The notes under the pieces: generated by a model | What the model saw: the letters and a program-made list of their open reading frames with translations, nothing else | What the model was told of the DNA's origin: nothing | Databases searched by the model: none | Assembly (NCBI GenBank): GCA_024233495.1 | Contig: JACKPM010000003.1 | Location: 124,001-188,000, forward strand | Direction of reading: 5' to 3' | DNA from: Chlamydiales bacterium | Lineage (GTDB): Bacteria > Chlamydiota > Chlamydiia > Chlamydiales > JAAKFR01 | DNA length: 64,000 nucleotides | Made by a program: the position numbers and the translations under genes | In this document: piece by piece, positions 25,165 to 33,204 of the stretch | How the letters are laid out: each line of letters starts with the position of its first letter | Position numbering within the stretch: position 1 is the first letter of the stretch

Positions 25165-26980
25165 AACTGTCGATATTATCGATCTGAACTAAATGCTCAC
25201 TGGGCTCTTGCGAGCTATAAACTCTACTAAATGCCAGCGCTTTGTGTACATTTTCATCGAGGACAGGAAGTTCAGACAGATAACGCACAGCCTTGCTATA
25301 TTCACCCATATGAAAGCAGGAGAGCCCCACAAGTCTTTTTGCACGGTGGTTTGTGGGGTCAAGTTTTAGCACCCATCCTGCATGCGTTTTCGCTGCAGCC
25401 CAATTGCGGGCATCATAGAGATATTCAGCATCAGCAAGGTGGTTGGCAAGCTTCTCAGATGAGGCGATTTCTTTAATCGTCACATGGAAATAGTCGAGCG
25501 CATCGTGAATTAAAGAGAGGCGCAGAATCATATTGCAGTTTTCGGCACTTGCATAGAGTTCGGTTAAAAACTGCTCAACACGGGTTTGTGCAAACTGCTT
25601 GTCGACACAAAAATCAACAGCAAGGCGAAACAGACGATTTCCCTTCTCTTCAAAGCCCTCTTTTTTCCAGAAGAGTTGTCCATAGCTAAGAAGCTCTTGT
25701 GCAAGCTTCTCATATGCACTTTTGTTTTGATCTAAAGTTTTCCAGAAGGCAAGGAGGCGGCGTGTCTCTAGCAGGTTCTCTGAGTCGGTGTAAACTGTCT
25801 CAAAAAGCTGATCAGATGTGATGCGCGCTACAGTTTTTGCAAGTTTCTTTGGCTGATCAGAAAGCGACTCAAGCATTCCCCATAAGTAATAAAGAGCATC
25901 GCTCTCTTTTGAGGCCGCTTTTTCTTCAAGGGAAGCTAGAAGTTTTTCAGTGAGAAGGGAGTGGAAGAAAGTGCCGTCGAATTCTTGACAGATCTGGTGG
26001 CAAATTGGGGCGTATGAGCGGTCGCGACGCAACAAAATGTTTTGAATAAGGTGAGAGGCAACTTCTTCAAGTTGAGGTGTTGCATTCCACTCCTGAAGTG
26101 TACGCACAAAGACAAGTCCCCATTGTCGCATCTCATCGTTAGAGGCAGATGCTAAAAGCGCTGTCGCCTCTTCACCTAAATGTTCACAGGCGCGTAGACG
26201 CTCACGATCAAAGCGGATCTCGCGGCCTGAGCGCTCAAAATAGAAACGGGCTAACTTATAATAAGAGCCGCGAGAACTGACCGGTGCCTCATGCGCCTCT
26301 CTTAAATAGGAGAGGCCTAAAAAGAGCATGGCCAACTGGTGATAGTTGTGAGGGTCACTCTCCAAAAGGTGACTCTCTTTTTCTAAGATCTCACGGCTGC
26401 TCAAAACATCGCCCTCTTCTGTCAAGCAGTGAGCGACGTGAAGCTGTCTCCAGCTAAGAGGAAAACAGCGATCAATCACCGTATCCATCCACCCCTTCTC
26501 AGAGGTGTAGGCAGCCCAAAAACGAAGAGCCTCAGAATATTGTTTATGTACGTAGTTAGAAAGTCCCTCAAAAAACAAAATGACCGAGCTGCCAGAATTT
26601 AGGCGGCGTGCACGGTCGATAAGAGGTGTAATCTCTTGCTCGCCATTTTCAAAGTAGGCGTTGATTGCTTGGGTGAGATAGCTTTGTACAAGAAGCTCTT
26701 CACTTTGGTGATAAGAGCCATCTCTAAGAATTGTTTGTAGAAAATAATCCGACTCCTTAAAGTGACCGCTTGCTGTTGCTAGGTAACTGTGATAGAGTGC
26801 GAGAGGGAAAGTAACTGTGTCAGAGTTGCGCAAAATGCGCTCAGCTGCCGCAAGCTCACCCTCTCGAAAAGAGGGAAGTGCCTTGTCAGGGTTCCCCTTA
26901 ACACGACCGTGGCAGTAAGAGTAAACGCCGGCTCCGCACAAGAGTGTAAAGAGAGTGGTTAAGGCTAGAAAGCGTTTCAT
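25148..26980 (-). CDS. Exported or anchored TPR-like protein
   Basis: The 610-residue protein starts with a hydrophobic segment (FLALTTLFTLLCGAGVYSY, residues 3-21) that is a signal peptide or anchor. The rest is helical with degenerate TPR units, clearest at the C-terminus (AAAKTHAGWVLKLDPTNHRAKRLVG, then MGEYSKAVRYLSELP). The end is acidic (NIDSFDEYD). It is first of two overlapping genes with 24154-25164. Its function is unknown; the pair may build an envelope complex. Confidence 0.82.
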   Translation of the reverse strand: MKRFLALTTLFTLLCGAGVYSYCHGRVKGNPDKALPSFREGELAAAERILRNSDTVTFPLALYHSYLATASGHFKESDYFLQTILRDGSYHQSEELLVQSYLTQAINAYFENGEQEITPLIDRARRLNSGSSVILFFEGLSNYVHKQYSEALRFWAAYTSEKGWMDTVIDRCFPLSWRQLHVAHCLTEEGDVLSSREILEKESHLLESDPHNYHQLAMLFLGLSYLREAHEAPVSSRGSYYKLARFYFERSGREIRFDRERLRACEHLGEEATALLASASNDEMRQWGLVFVRTLQEWNATPQLEEVASHLIQNILLRRDRSYAPICHQICQEFDGTFFHSLLTEKLLASLEEKAASKESDALYYLWGMLESLSDQPKKLAKTVARITSDQLFETVYTDSENLLETRRLLAFWKTLDQNKSAYEKLAQELLSYGQLFWKKEGFEEKGNRLFRLAVDFCVDKQFAQTRVEQFLTELYASAENCNMILRLSLIHDALDYFHVTIKEIASSEKLANHLADAEYLYDARNWAAAKTHAGWVLKLDPTNHRAKRLVGLSCFHMGEYSKAVRYLSELPVLDENVHKALAFSRVYSSQEPSEHLVQIDNIDSFDEYD

Positions 26981-27102
26981 AGGACCGAGCGTAGCACTGG
27001 ATAAAAAAAAGATAAAGGAAAATGTTATATTAAAGATTCCGTAAAGAACTGGCTAGTTTTTTTCAAATATGAAGAAAAAAAGAATGCGGTATTTAATAAA
27101 GT

Positions 27103-27117
27103 CATGTTAAAAACATG
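27103..27117. promoter_or_regulatory. Inverted repeat before the response-regulator gene
   Basis: CATGTT-AAA-AACATG lies 24 bases before the response-regulator start, downstream of AT-rich promoter-like DNA. Its size and place would suit an autoregulatory operator, but no protein is known to bind it. Confidence 0.35.
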
Positions 27118-27140
27118 TGTAGTGAATATAGGAGTTTCCA

Positions 27141-27851
27141 ATGAGTCAGAAGAAAACAATATTGCTTATTGAGGATGAGGAAGATATTGCAGCCCTCATC
27201 AAGTTGCAGGCTGATATTTCTGGATATAAGCTGTATGTTGAAACAGATGGAATCAACGGCTTTCGAGCAATTGAACGAGATAAACCCGACCTCGTGATTT
27301 TAGACATAATGCTTCCTGGTCAAAACGGCCTTGATATTTGCCGTAAGATGAAGCACAATCCAGAACTTAAAAATATTCCTGTAGTAATCATCTCGGCAAA
27401 GAATGAGGAGTTGGATGTTGTTCTAGGTCTTGAGCTTGGTGCCGATGACTATGTAGCGAAACCTTTCTCGCCAAAAATTCTTTTCTCTCGAGTAAAGGCA
27501 GTTTTGCGTCGTGGTCGTGAGCCTCAGAAGATTTTGAAGACGCTGACCTTTGGTGAGTTCACTCTTGAAGTCGACCGTTACTTGCTGCGTAAAAAAGATA
27601 AATATATTCCTATCACACTCTCTGAATTTGGCATTTTGCGCCGCTTCTTAGCGAATAGAGGGAAAGTATTGACACGAAACCAACTTTTGGATGACGTACA
27701 AAACGATGATGCGTTCATTATGGATCGCAACATCGATGTGCACATTGCAAGCTTGCGCAAGAAGCTAGGCCCTAATTTTCACTGGATTGAGACAGTGCGA
27801 GGTGTGGGATATCGCTTCAAAGAAGAAGAGGATCACGCAGCAGTTCGCTAA
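27141..27851 (+). CDS. OmpR/PhoB-family response regulator
   Basis: The 236-residue protein starts at an ATG behind GGAG. The receiver domain has the acidic pair E11-D12, the phospho-acceptor D55 (LVILDIMLPG), S85 and K107 (YVAKPF), so it should accept phosphate. A winged-helix DNA-binding domain follows from about residue 135 (LTLSEFGILRRFLANRGKVLTRNQLL, RNIDVHIASLRKKLG, VRGVGYRF). No sensor kinase gene is adjacent. The chlamydial regulator ChxR belongs to the same family but has lost the phosphate site; this could be a full-length relative. Orthology is not proven. Confidence 0.9.
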   Translation: MSQKKTILLIEDEEDIAALIKLQADISGYKLYVETDGINGFRAIERDKPDLVILDIMLPGQNGLDICRKMKHNPELKNIPVVIISAKNEELDVVLGLELGADDYVAKPFSPKILFSRVKAVLRRGREPQKILKTLTFGEFTLEVDRYLLRKKDKYIPITLSEFGILRRFLANRGKVLTRNQLLDDVQNDDAFIMDRNIDVHIASLRKKLGPNFHWIETVRGVGYRFKEEEDHAAVR

Positions 27852-27987
27852 GCAAGACTTTTTCTGTTTTCGACAGCTTTAATCTTATGTGTATCGTAAG
27901 TCTGTCTAGGGGCGAGCAGTGCAATTCCGCCTGCTACTGGTCCTAATAGGTAGTTTTGTGTATTGTACTGTTTCTGTTATACAAGTT

Positions 27988-28018
27988 GATGGTGTCGTCA
28001 AATTTTCTCCTTTGTCAG
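27988..28018 (+). repeat. Fragment of hairpin repeat type 2 (left end)
   Basis: GATGGTGTCGTCAAATTTTC continues as CTCCTTTGTCAG, identical to the left end of the complete type 2 element at 48134-48164. The match ends at 28018, five bases before the terminal repeat of the short element at 28023. It looks as if that element interrupted an older type 2 copy. Confidence 0.7.
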
Positions 28019-28022
28019 TGCA

Positions 28023-28244
28023 TTGTTGAATAAGTCAATCTCTGGAAGTCTTTTGGCTGATTTTATCCTCACTCGCATGATCTCTCACTTGGCGTGTTAC
28101 CTACACAGCCCATGCTAATGCTTGGAGGGTTCGACAACCTTCTCGATGCCTAGTCGTTGCCACAAACCGTCGGGGGACACTACGGATCTCGTCGGAAGTC
28201 GCCCAAAAGTTCTTGTTACCCAGCTTTAGGAACTTATTCAACAA
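28023..28244. mobile_element. Short TIR-bounded element (MITE-like)
   Basis: Perfect 13-base terminal inverted repeats TTGTTGAATAAGT (28023-28035) and ACTTATTCAACAA (28232-28244) bound 222 bases with no meaningful reading frame. A third related end (GGGCTATTCAACTAC) lies at about 29090-29104, beyond the transposase remnant, so this may be a deletion derivative of the same insertion sequence. No clear target duplication is seen. Confidence 0.6.
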
Positions 28245-28354
28245 GAAGCAGTGGAGAGTGACTTCTACTTTTTGGGTATCAAAGCGTTTAGAGAAGAGTC
28301 TCCAAAGAGTCTCTTCATTCTAGAGAAGGTAGACTCAACAAAGAGCGCGTTTAT

Positions 28355-28513
28355 AGTCAAATCGGTTGAAAATTTCCATAAATCTGTGCCAGATGGCGCA
28401 AAAGCCAAAGTAAGCGCGAGTTCGACTTAGACCATTTATGGTCTATGAGAACGAGCGCAATCTTGGTGAAGCCAAATGGCATGAATTTGTAAAAATTTTC
28501 AACCGGATTGATT
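28355..28513. repeat. Hairpin repeat element, type 1 (copy B)
   Basis: This is a second copy of the 156-base type 1 element. It begins AGTCAAATCGGTTGAAAATT, has the central palindrome AGACCAT-TT-ATGGTCT (28429-28444), and ends AATTTTCAACCGGATTGATT. It lies directly at the truncated end of the transposase pseudogene, suggesting it inserted into that gene. Confidence 0.8.
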
Positions 28514-28910
28514 GCTCGTACCCCGTAAGTTCCATAGAGACCTTGCTTTTTGTTCTCCAAGTCCTCGTATGATCTGAATGGCATCATCTCTCACAGGATC
28601 TCATTGCGGATACGCCTATTTTAGGGAGAGAATTTTGGTGTAGCCCCTTGTCTTTGATGTATTGCCTGAACTGATGGCCATCAGCACCATCCGCCAAGAC
28701 ATCATTTAGCTGGATAAGGGTAGCCGAGCCACTAGTGGCTCGGCTGCTGAATCTGCACAAGACGATGCTGTTGTCACTTAAGAGGATTTCACCACTTTGT
28801 GGATCCATCGCGATGTAGACTTTTACCACCTTCGTCTTTTTGACTGCCCATGAATTTTGACCTTTTTGAACGAGCTGTTTGTTGTAACTCTTCCAGTTGC
28901 GTTTACGCAT
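28514..28910 (-). pseudogene. Remnant of an IS5-family transposase
   Basis: The frame starts MRKRNWKSYNKQLVQKGQ, a typical start of IS5-like transposases. It then jumps to KVYIAMDPQSGEIL and VLADGADGHQFRQYIKDKG, which correspond to the middle catalytic region, so more than 100 residues are missing. Near 28588 one extra base shifts the frame; reading on in the next frame gives RDDAIQIIRGLGEQKARSLW, a typical continuation of the same family. The gene then stops at the type 1 repeat. It cannot make an active transposase. Confidence 0.8.
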
Positions 28911-29019
28911 CTTGAGACTCCTTAAGTTTTTTGATTCAAGGAGTCTGTTTAATTGAAGCGATTTCTTCAAGAGTGCTCCGTAAGTTTTTAGCTGGCTACG
29001 CTAGCTTTCAAACTCACGT

Positions 29020-29081
29020 GGGGGCGAGCAGGCGCTGCCTGCTCGCTATCCCCAAAAAGGCATCGCGGGTTCGCCGCGATG
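29020..29081. repeat. Two adjacent GC-rich hairpins
   Basis: GCGAGCAGGC and GCCTGCTCGC (29024-29033, 29037-29046) form a perfect 10-base-pair stem with a 3-base loop. CATCGCGG and CCGCGATG (29061-29068, 29074-29081) form a perfect 8-base-pair stem with loop GTTCG. They lie between the transposase remnant and the small membrane protein gene. They may be terminators or structures at the end of a lost element. Confidence 0.55.
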
Positions 29082-29182
29082 AATGAAAGGGCTATTCAAC
29101 TACACTTCCTCTCGAACTTTGGAAACACAGCCCATCTAAGCCACCCTGCATAATATACTTTTGTTATGCTATTAAGCTTATC

Positions 29183-29464
29183 TTAAGATGGTTTGAATTT
29201 TTTCTTAAAATAGGGAATGGCTATTAGGACTAAGACAAGCAGCGAGACTAAAGGGAAGGAGCCTCCCTCTGTGACATGGGCGTCTACAAGGCGCCCTTCT
29301 GAGAGGGTCCCTTTGACTGTATAGGCCTGGAATGGGGTGGTCTTGGAGAAGTCGCCTTCAAGGATGAGGAGGCTTTCCTTTCTAAGGCAGCACGTCTTGA
29401 GGTTAGGTTCCTCAGCGAGCACCCACTCTCCCTCATGCTTGTAGATAAATCCCTTCTTCTTCAT
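29183..29464 (-). CDS. Small protein with C-terminal membrane anchor
   Basis: The 93-residue protein starts within the dnaQ-like gene's end (ATGA overlap). About 68 polar residues with a CC pair (LKTCCLRKESLLILEGDF) are followed by one membrane helix (FPLVSLLVLVLIAIPYF) and a lysine-rich tail (KKKFKPS), so it is tail-anchored with a cytoplasmic positive end. It is the last gene of a five-gene minus-strand operon. I do not recognise its family. Confidence 0.7.
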   Translation of the reverse strand: MKKKGFIYKHEGEWVLAEEPNLKTCCLRKESLLILEGDFSKTTPFQAYTVKGTLSEGRLVDAHVTEGGSFPLVSLLVLVLIAIPYFKKKFKPS

Positions 29465-30210
29465 AGCTCAGAGAAAGGGTTTGAGGCTTGGGCGAAACCG
29501 CCCCCTTTCTTTCGCTTGTTGATCTCCTTTCGGATAGAATAAAGGAGGTCCATATCAAAATCCATATGGGCAGCCCATTTGAGGTAGGAGAGGGGGATCT
29601 CAGAGAAGAAGCGCCCTTTATGCTTCCCAAGTGGCATGTATTTCATTTCGATGGGACGATCGAGGATTTTCAAAATTTGTTCTAAGGTGCTGTACCGCTC
29701 AACAAGTCGCTTAAAGACTGTGATGTTGATCTGGACATCGTCAAGGGCGCGGTGTGTCTTGTCAAAGGGGACATTGAAGTGGCGGGCGAGCGTCTCAAGC
29801 GAGTTGCTTGGGCTATCGCCATAGTGGCGGGCAAGGCGCAACGTATCGACACAGTTCTCTTCTTTTAAAGGGCAAGGGATGCCAGCGCGCTCAGCCTCTT
29901 TGGTGAGCATTTTGATATCACCTCCGATCATGTGCCCAACGATGCGATCTTTTCCTACAAAATTGAAAAAAGCAGGGAGTACATCAGCGATTTTTGGTTT
30001 TCCTTGCAACATCTCTTCAGAGATGTTGTGCACACGTAAAGCATCTTTGCTAATCGGGTGCTCCGGATCTACAAGCTGATCATACTCTTCTATGATGCCA
30101 TCAAAAGTGAAGCGAGCGGCTGCGATTTCAATGACACGGTCATTTTCAAAGTCGAGACCGGTAAATTCACAATCAAGACAAACAAACTGGCTCTTTTTCA
30201 GCAATGGCAT
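29461..30210 (-). CDS. DnaQ-like 3'-5' exonuclease (CT536 type)
   Basis: The 249-residue protein has the DEDDh exonuclease motifs: ExoI LDCEFTGLD (about residues 12-20), ExoII VGHMIGGDIKML and ExoIII HRALDDV. The C-terminal extension MPLGKHKGRFFSEIPLSYLKW is a small domain found on some bacterial DnaQ homologues. It either proofreads with the DNA polymerase III alpha subunit or degrades DNA or RNA ends. Chlamydia has two dnaQ-like genes, and this is the second by context. It overlaps engB by 38 bases. Confidence 0.88.
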   Translation of the reverse strand: MPLLKKSQFVCLDCEFTGLDFENDRVIEIAAARFTFDGIIEEYDQLVDPEHPISKDALRVHNISEEMLQGKPKIADVLPAFFNFVGKDRIVGHMIGGDIKMLTKEAERAGIPCPLKEENCVDTLRLARHYGDSPSNSLETLARHFNVPFDKTHRALDDVQINITVFKRLVERYSTLEQILKILDRPIEMKYMPLGKHKGRFFSEIPLSYLKWAAHMDFDMDLLYSIRKEINKRKKGGGFAQASNPFSEL

Positions 30211-30769
30211 GGCATATTAGGGTGATGAGTTTTTGGCGCCCCTCGCGCTTGGTCGAGGAGTAGTGTATATGGGGCCAGTCAAATAGGTCGAGGATTTTCT
30301 TTGTATTTGTCATCCGTTCATTCTTAGAGACTTTGTCCACTTTGGTCAAAATCACTAGAGTAGGGATCCCTTGCGCTCTGAGCCACTCTCCCATCTGAAT
30401 ATCGAGCTCAGAGGGGTTGCGTCTGATGTCAAGCAAGAAGAGGGCAAGGTCAATTTCAGCTGAGTTAAGGTAGCTCTCCAAAGAGCTGCCCCACTCTTTG
30501 CGCATGGAGCCTGAAACCTTTGCATAGCCATACCCCGGTAGATCGACACAGAGAAGCTTCTCATCGATCAAGAAGAAGTTGAGGAGCTGCGTCTTTCCCG
30601 GAGTAGCGCTTGTCTTCACAAAGCCCCTCTTTTGAAAGAGGTCATTCAAGAGTGAAGATTTTCCTACATTTGAGCGACCAAAAATGGCGATTTGCGGACA
30701 GCGCATTTTCGGGGCCTTCTCTCCGTTGCGCGCCGACTTTAAGAAGCGAACTTTTCTGAAATCAAACAT
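30173..30769 (-). CDS. engB: Ribosome-biogenesis GTPase EngB (YihA/YsxC)
   Basis: This GTPase helps assemble the 50S subunit. The 198-residue protein shows G1 GRSNVGKS (31-38), a G2 threonine in SATPGKTQ, G3 DLPGYG and G4 LTKVDK, in the order of the YihA family. Length fits. It overlaps tsaE by 31 bases and the exonuclease by 38, so all are translated from one message. Confidence 0.94.
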   Translation of the reverse strand: MFDFRKVRFLKSARNGEKAPKMRCPQIAIFGRSNVGKSSLLNDLFQKRGFVKTSATPGKTQLLNFFLIDEKLLCVDLPGYGYAKVSGSMRKEWGSSLESYLNSAEIDLALFLLDIRRNPSELDIQMGEWLRAQGIPTLVILTKVDKVSKNERMTNTKKILDLFDWPHIHYSSTKREGRQKLITLICHAIAEKEPVCLS

Positions 30770-31182
30770 CTCACTCCCTCTCTCTCGTGTTCTAAGGTGA
30801 TGCGGATAGTCTCTTTTGGCAAGAGCATTTCAATGCGCTCACTCCACTCAATGCAGACGATCTCTTTCCCTAAATACTCATCAAACCCCATCTCTAGAAA
30901 CTCTTCAGCAAAGCGGAGGCGGTAGAGGTCAAAGTGGTAGACCTTATCTTGATAAATGTTGAGATAGGTGTAAGTAGGGCTGTCGATCTCTACCTCTTCT
31001 CCCAGCACTCCTGAAACAATGCCGCGGATAAAAGTGGTTTTTCCTGCGCCCAAATCGCCAAACAGGGCTACAGTCGAGCCTGGGGCGAGCGAGCGTCCCA
31101 ATTCAACTCCCAATGCGGTGGTCGCATCTGCTGATGCGCTACGCCTCAACCCACTTGTTGACGTAGGGGTGGAAGATTTCAT
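30739..31182 (-). CDS. tsaE: tRNA threonylcarbamoyladenosine ATPase subunit TsaE (YjeE)
   Basis: TsaE works with TsaB and TsaD to make the t6A base next to the anticodon of ANN-decoding tRNAs. The 147-residue protein has the Walker A loop GDLGAGKTTF (42-51), the switch SPTYTYLNIY, HFDLYRL and the late IEWSERI. The start at 31182 lies inside the CT538 homologue (44-base overlap); the first 15-20 residues are not conserved-looking, so a later start is possible. It corresponds to CT537. Confidence 0.92.
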   Translation of the reverse strand: MKSSTPTSTSGLRRSASADATTALGVELGRSLAPGSTVALFGDLGAGKTTFIRGIVSGVLGEEVEIDSPTYTYLNIYQDKVYHFDLYRLRFAEEFLEMGFDEYLGKEIVCIEWSERIEMLLPKETIRITLEHEREGVRCLISEKFAS

Positions 31183-31849
31183 CGTCTGCCAAAGCCTCTA
31201 CAAATTTTGTGATCTCACTCTCTTGAAGATGCTTCTCAATCAAATGGAGAAAGCTCTCTTCAAGCTCAAACCGGTTTTGGTTTTGTACGTCGACCAAAGT
31301 CATGGGTTTGAGGTAGTTTTGTTTAAAATCTCTGACAACAGCTTCTTTTGAGTTATAGAGCTTTCCGCTTACAGCAGAGGAATAGACGGTTTTCGAAGTC
31401 GGTTCTTTGTGTGGTTTGATATAGTTCTTGATCACTTCTGGATCGTCAGAAACAAAGAAGCGTTTTGCCTTCACGCCTCCTACGCGCTCAGTATTTTCAG
31501 GGCATCTAGAGACCCAGTCGTAGATCGCGTCTTGAGGGTTGGGGTGGGTATTGTCAGCAAACACCTTTCCAGTGAAAGGGCAAATGTAAATGCGCTTTGT
31601 CTCTTCATTAACAGTTGGGGGGCCATAACCTACCTTGATCTCCGTTTCGCGCCAAACCTTTCCCTCATCTTCGAGCATATTCATGGCATCAGAGCCGCTC
31701 TGGTAGATCTTTTTATCTTGCAAAAAGACGACGGGCTCGAGCTTGAACTCCTTCTCTAAGTAAAAAAAGTAGGCAGTGAGAAGATCAGGAGAACGTTGCT
31801 TTTGCAGGAATTCAAAAATTTCCTTTTTCAGTTTCTGTGTGAGTGCCAT
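31139..31849 (-). CDS. Conserved chlamydial protein, CT538 homologue
   Basis: The 236-residue protein lies between tsaE and trxA, as CT538 does in C. trachomatis. It is a soluble protein with a helical N-terminus (LTQKLKKEIFEFLQKQRSPD), a central part with PFTGKVF and several conserved-looking cysteines, and a helical acidic end. I know of no function. Its ubiquity in Chlamydiae and first place in a translation-related operon suggest a core role. Confidence 0.85.
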   Translation of the reverse strand: MALTQKLKKEIFEFLQKQRSPDLLTAYFFYLEKEFKLEPVVFLQDKKIYQSGSDAMNMLEDEGKVWRETEIKVGYGPPTVNEETKRIYICPFTGKVFADNTHPNPQDAIYDWVSRCPENTERVGGVKAKRFFVSDDPEVIKNYIKPHKEPTSKTVYSSAVSGKLYNSKEAVVRDFKQNYLKPMTLVDVQNQNRFELEESFLHLIEKHLQESEITKFVEALADDEIFHPYVNKWVEA

Positions 31850-31906
31850 GGGGTATCCTTTTGTAAATCACAGGGGAGTTTATCAGAGAAATCCTTAAAG
31901 AGCAAG

Positions 31907-31935
31907 TTGCATCTTTTTCCCAGCTGGGTTAAGAT
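31907..31935 (+). promoter_or_regulatory. Sigma70-type promoter before trxA
   Basis: TTGCAT (31907-31912) and TAAGAT (31930-31935) are separated by 17 bases, 29 bases before the trxA ATG. With the terminator at 32308 this makes trxA a single-gene unit. Confidence 0.65.
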
Positions 31936-31964
31936 TGCATCCACAAAAAATAATCGGAGGCATT

Positions 31965-32291
31965 ATGGCAGCATCACACCTAATCAAACAATTGACAGAC
32001 GAAAATTTTGAAGAGGGAGTGTCTTCGGGCATTGTTCTCGTCGATTTTTATGCTGACTGGTGTGGCCCTTGCCGCATGTTAGCTCCTATCGTAGAAGAGC
32101 TTGCGCAAGAGATGAGCGGCAAAATCACAGTGGCAAAAGTAGACACAGACCAGTCAGTAAATGTTGCAGCAAAATTTGAAGTTACCTCAATTCCTACAAT
32201 CATCATTTTCAAGGGCGGTGCTCTGGTAAAGCGTGTTGTTGGATTGAAGGATCTGGATACGCTACGCAACATGATCAACGAATTGCTATAA
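31965..32291 (+). CDS. trxA: Thioredoxin
   Basis: Thioredoxin reduces protein disulfides in the cytoplasm. I chose the ATG at 31965 because CGGAGG (31955-31960) precedes it and the 108-residue length is standard; the longer frame from 31935 would begin inside the promoter. The active site WCGPC (C33, C36) and the cis-proline segment TSIPT are present. It corresponds to CT539 in position. Confidence 0.95.
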   Translation: MAASHLIKQLTDENFEEGVSSGIVLVDFYADWCGPCRMLAPIVEELAQEMSGKITVAKVDTDQSVNVAAKFEVTSIPTIIIFKGGALVKRVVGLKDLDTLRNMINELL

Positions 32292-32307
32292 TAAATCTTT
32301 TTCGATA

Positions 32308-32332
32308 GAAGGAGGGGGGTGACCCCCTTTTG
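32308..32332 (+). terminator. Likely terminator of trxA
   Basis: AAGGAGGGGGG-TGA-CCCCCTTTT forms a GC-rich stem with a T-run, 16 bases after the trxA stop. The G- and C-runs allow several registers of pairing. Confidence 0.6.
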
Positions 32333-32504
32333 TAAGGCGATTGGTTGCAGCCTGATTTTGATGAGCTTTGTATTGCTAACATTGCCTCTTGTCATTGACG
32401 TTTCTAGCGTCTTTGCAGATCGGTATGAGTATTGAGTTGAGCAGTCAAAAAAGTATCTTGTGCAGACGGCAAGTGAACGGGCGATGCCGATCGGATTGTT
32501 CTAA

Positions 32505-32678
32505 GTTGCTCCTCCAATTGCCTTTGATCTGATCATCGATGAACTCAAACTCAACGAGGAGTTTCCAAAAGAGACAAGCCCTCACATTGAGAAGGTGCTG
32601 CATGATTTAGTCTTGATTCGGCACACTGAAGAGGGAAGATTGAATGTTATTGCTGCAGCACATAAGTCGCGGTTTTGA
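32505..32678 (+). pseudogene. Decayed coding remnant
   Basis: Between trxA and trmL lie about 430 bases without an intact gene. One stretch still reads like protein: APPIAFDLIIDELKLNEEFP continuing through HIEKVLHDLVLIRHTEEGRLNVIAAAHKSRF to a stop at 32676. It has no start codon, and an in-frame stop at 32502 precedes it, so it looks like the end of a gene that has been lost. I do not recognise the family. Confidence 0.4.
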
Positions 32679-32719
32679 GAGGATGTGACGGGTTTCTTTG
32701 CTAGGCTAGATCCTTTCAG

Positions 32720-33199
32720 CTATGCCGACTTGACAGTTCTCAAAGATGAAGTCTTTATTTTCTTTGGAAAGGCGTAGTCAAAGCGTCTATATGCCTCATA
32801 AAGCACAATCGCTACACTGTTTGAGAGATTTAAGGAGCGTTGCCCCTTAAGCATAGGGATCGTATAAAACTGCTCACTATGTTGGTCATGAACCCACTGG
32901 GGCAAACCTCTTGATTCAGAGCCAAAGACTAAGACACTCTCTGCACTAAAAGGCGCATCGCAATAGAGCTTTTTTCCTTTGGTAGAGAAAAAGAGCATGT
33001 GAGGATTTACTTCAAGAGCGTCAATAGTGCTGACTTCCACATCATCCCAATAGTCAAGACCAGCGCGCTTGATCTGTCGCTTTGAAAGGGAAAATCCTAA
33101 AGGCTTTACAAGTGTAAGAGAGGAACCAGTTACCGCACAGGTACGGGCAATATTGCCCGTATTCTGTGGGATTTCCGGTTCAAAAAGAACGACTTTCAC
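32720..33199 (-). CDS. trmL: tRNA (cytidine/uridine-2'-O-)-methyltransferase TrmL (SpoU family)
   Basis: TrmL methylates the ribose of the wobble base in certain leucine tRNAs. The 159-residue protein has the SPOUT-family motifs EPEIPQNTGNIARTCA (about residues 8-23), VFGSESRGLP and MLKGQRSLNLSNSVAIVLYEAYRR, which form the knotted AdoMet site. It lies 5 bases after mip in the hisS-aspS-mip-trmL operon and matches CT540. Confidence 0.92.
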   Translation of the reverse strand: MKVVLFEPEIPQNTGNIARTCAVTGSSLTLVKPLGFSLSKRQIKRAGLDYWDDVEVSTIDALEVNPHMLFFSTKGKKLYCDAPFSAESVLVFGSESRGLPQWVHDQHSEQFYTIPMLKGQRSLNLSNSVAIVLYEAYRRFDYAFPKKIKTSSLRTVKSA

Positions 33200-33204
33200 A
33201 ACTG

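Noticed and set aside
28357..28587. 76-codon minus-strand frame as a separate small gene
   Set aside because: Its first part is the transposase remnant read in the wrong frame, and the rest is the type 1 repeat read as protein.
29020..29081. tRNA gene
   Set aside because: The GTTCG loop and GC stems suggest a T-arm, but no acceptor stem, anticodon arm or D-arm can be laid out around them.
31935..31964. Longer trxA start
   Set aside because: The extra ten codons overlap the -10 box and lack a ribosome binding site; the ATG at 31965 has CGGAGG and gives the standard thioredoxin N-terminus.
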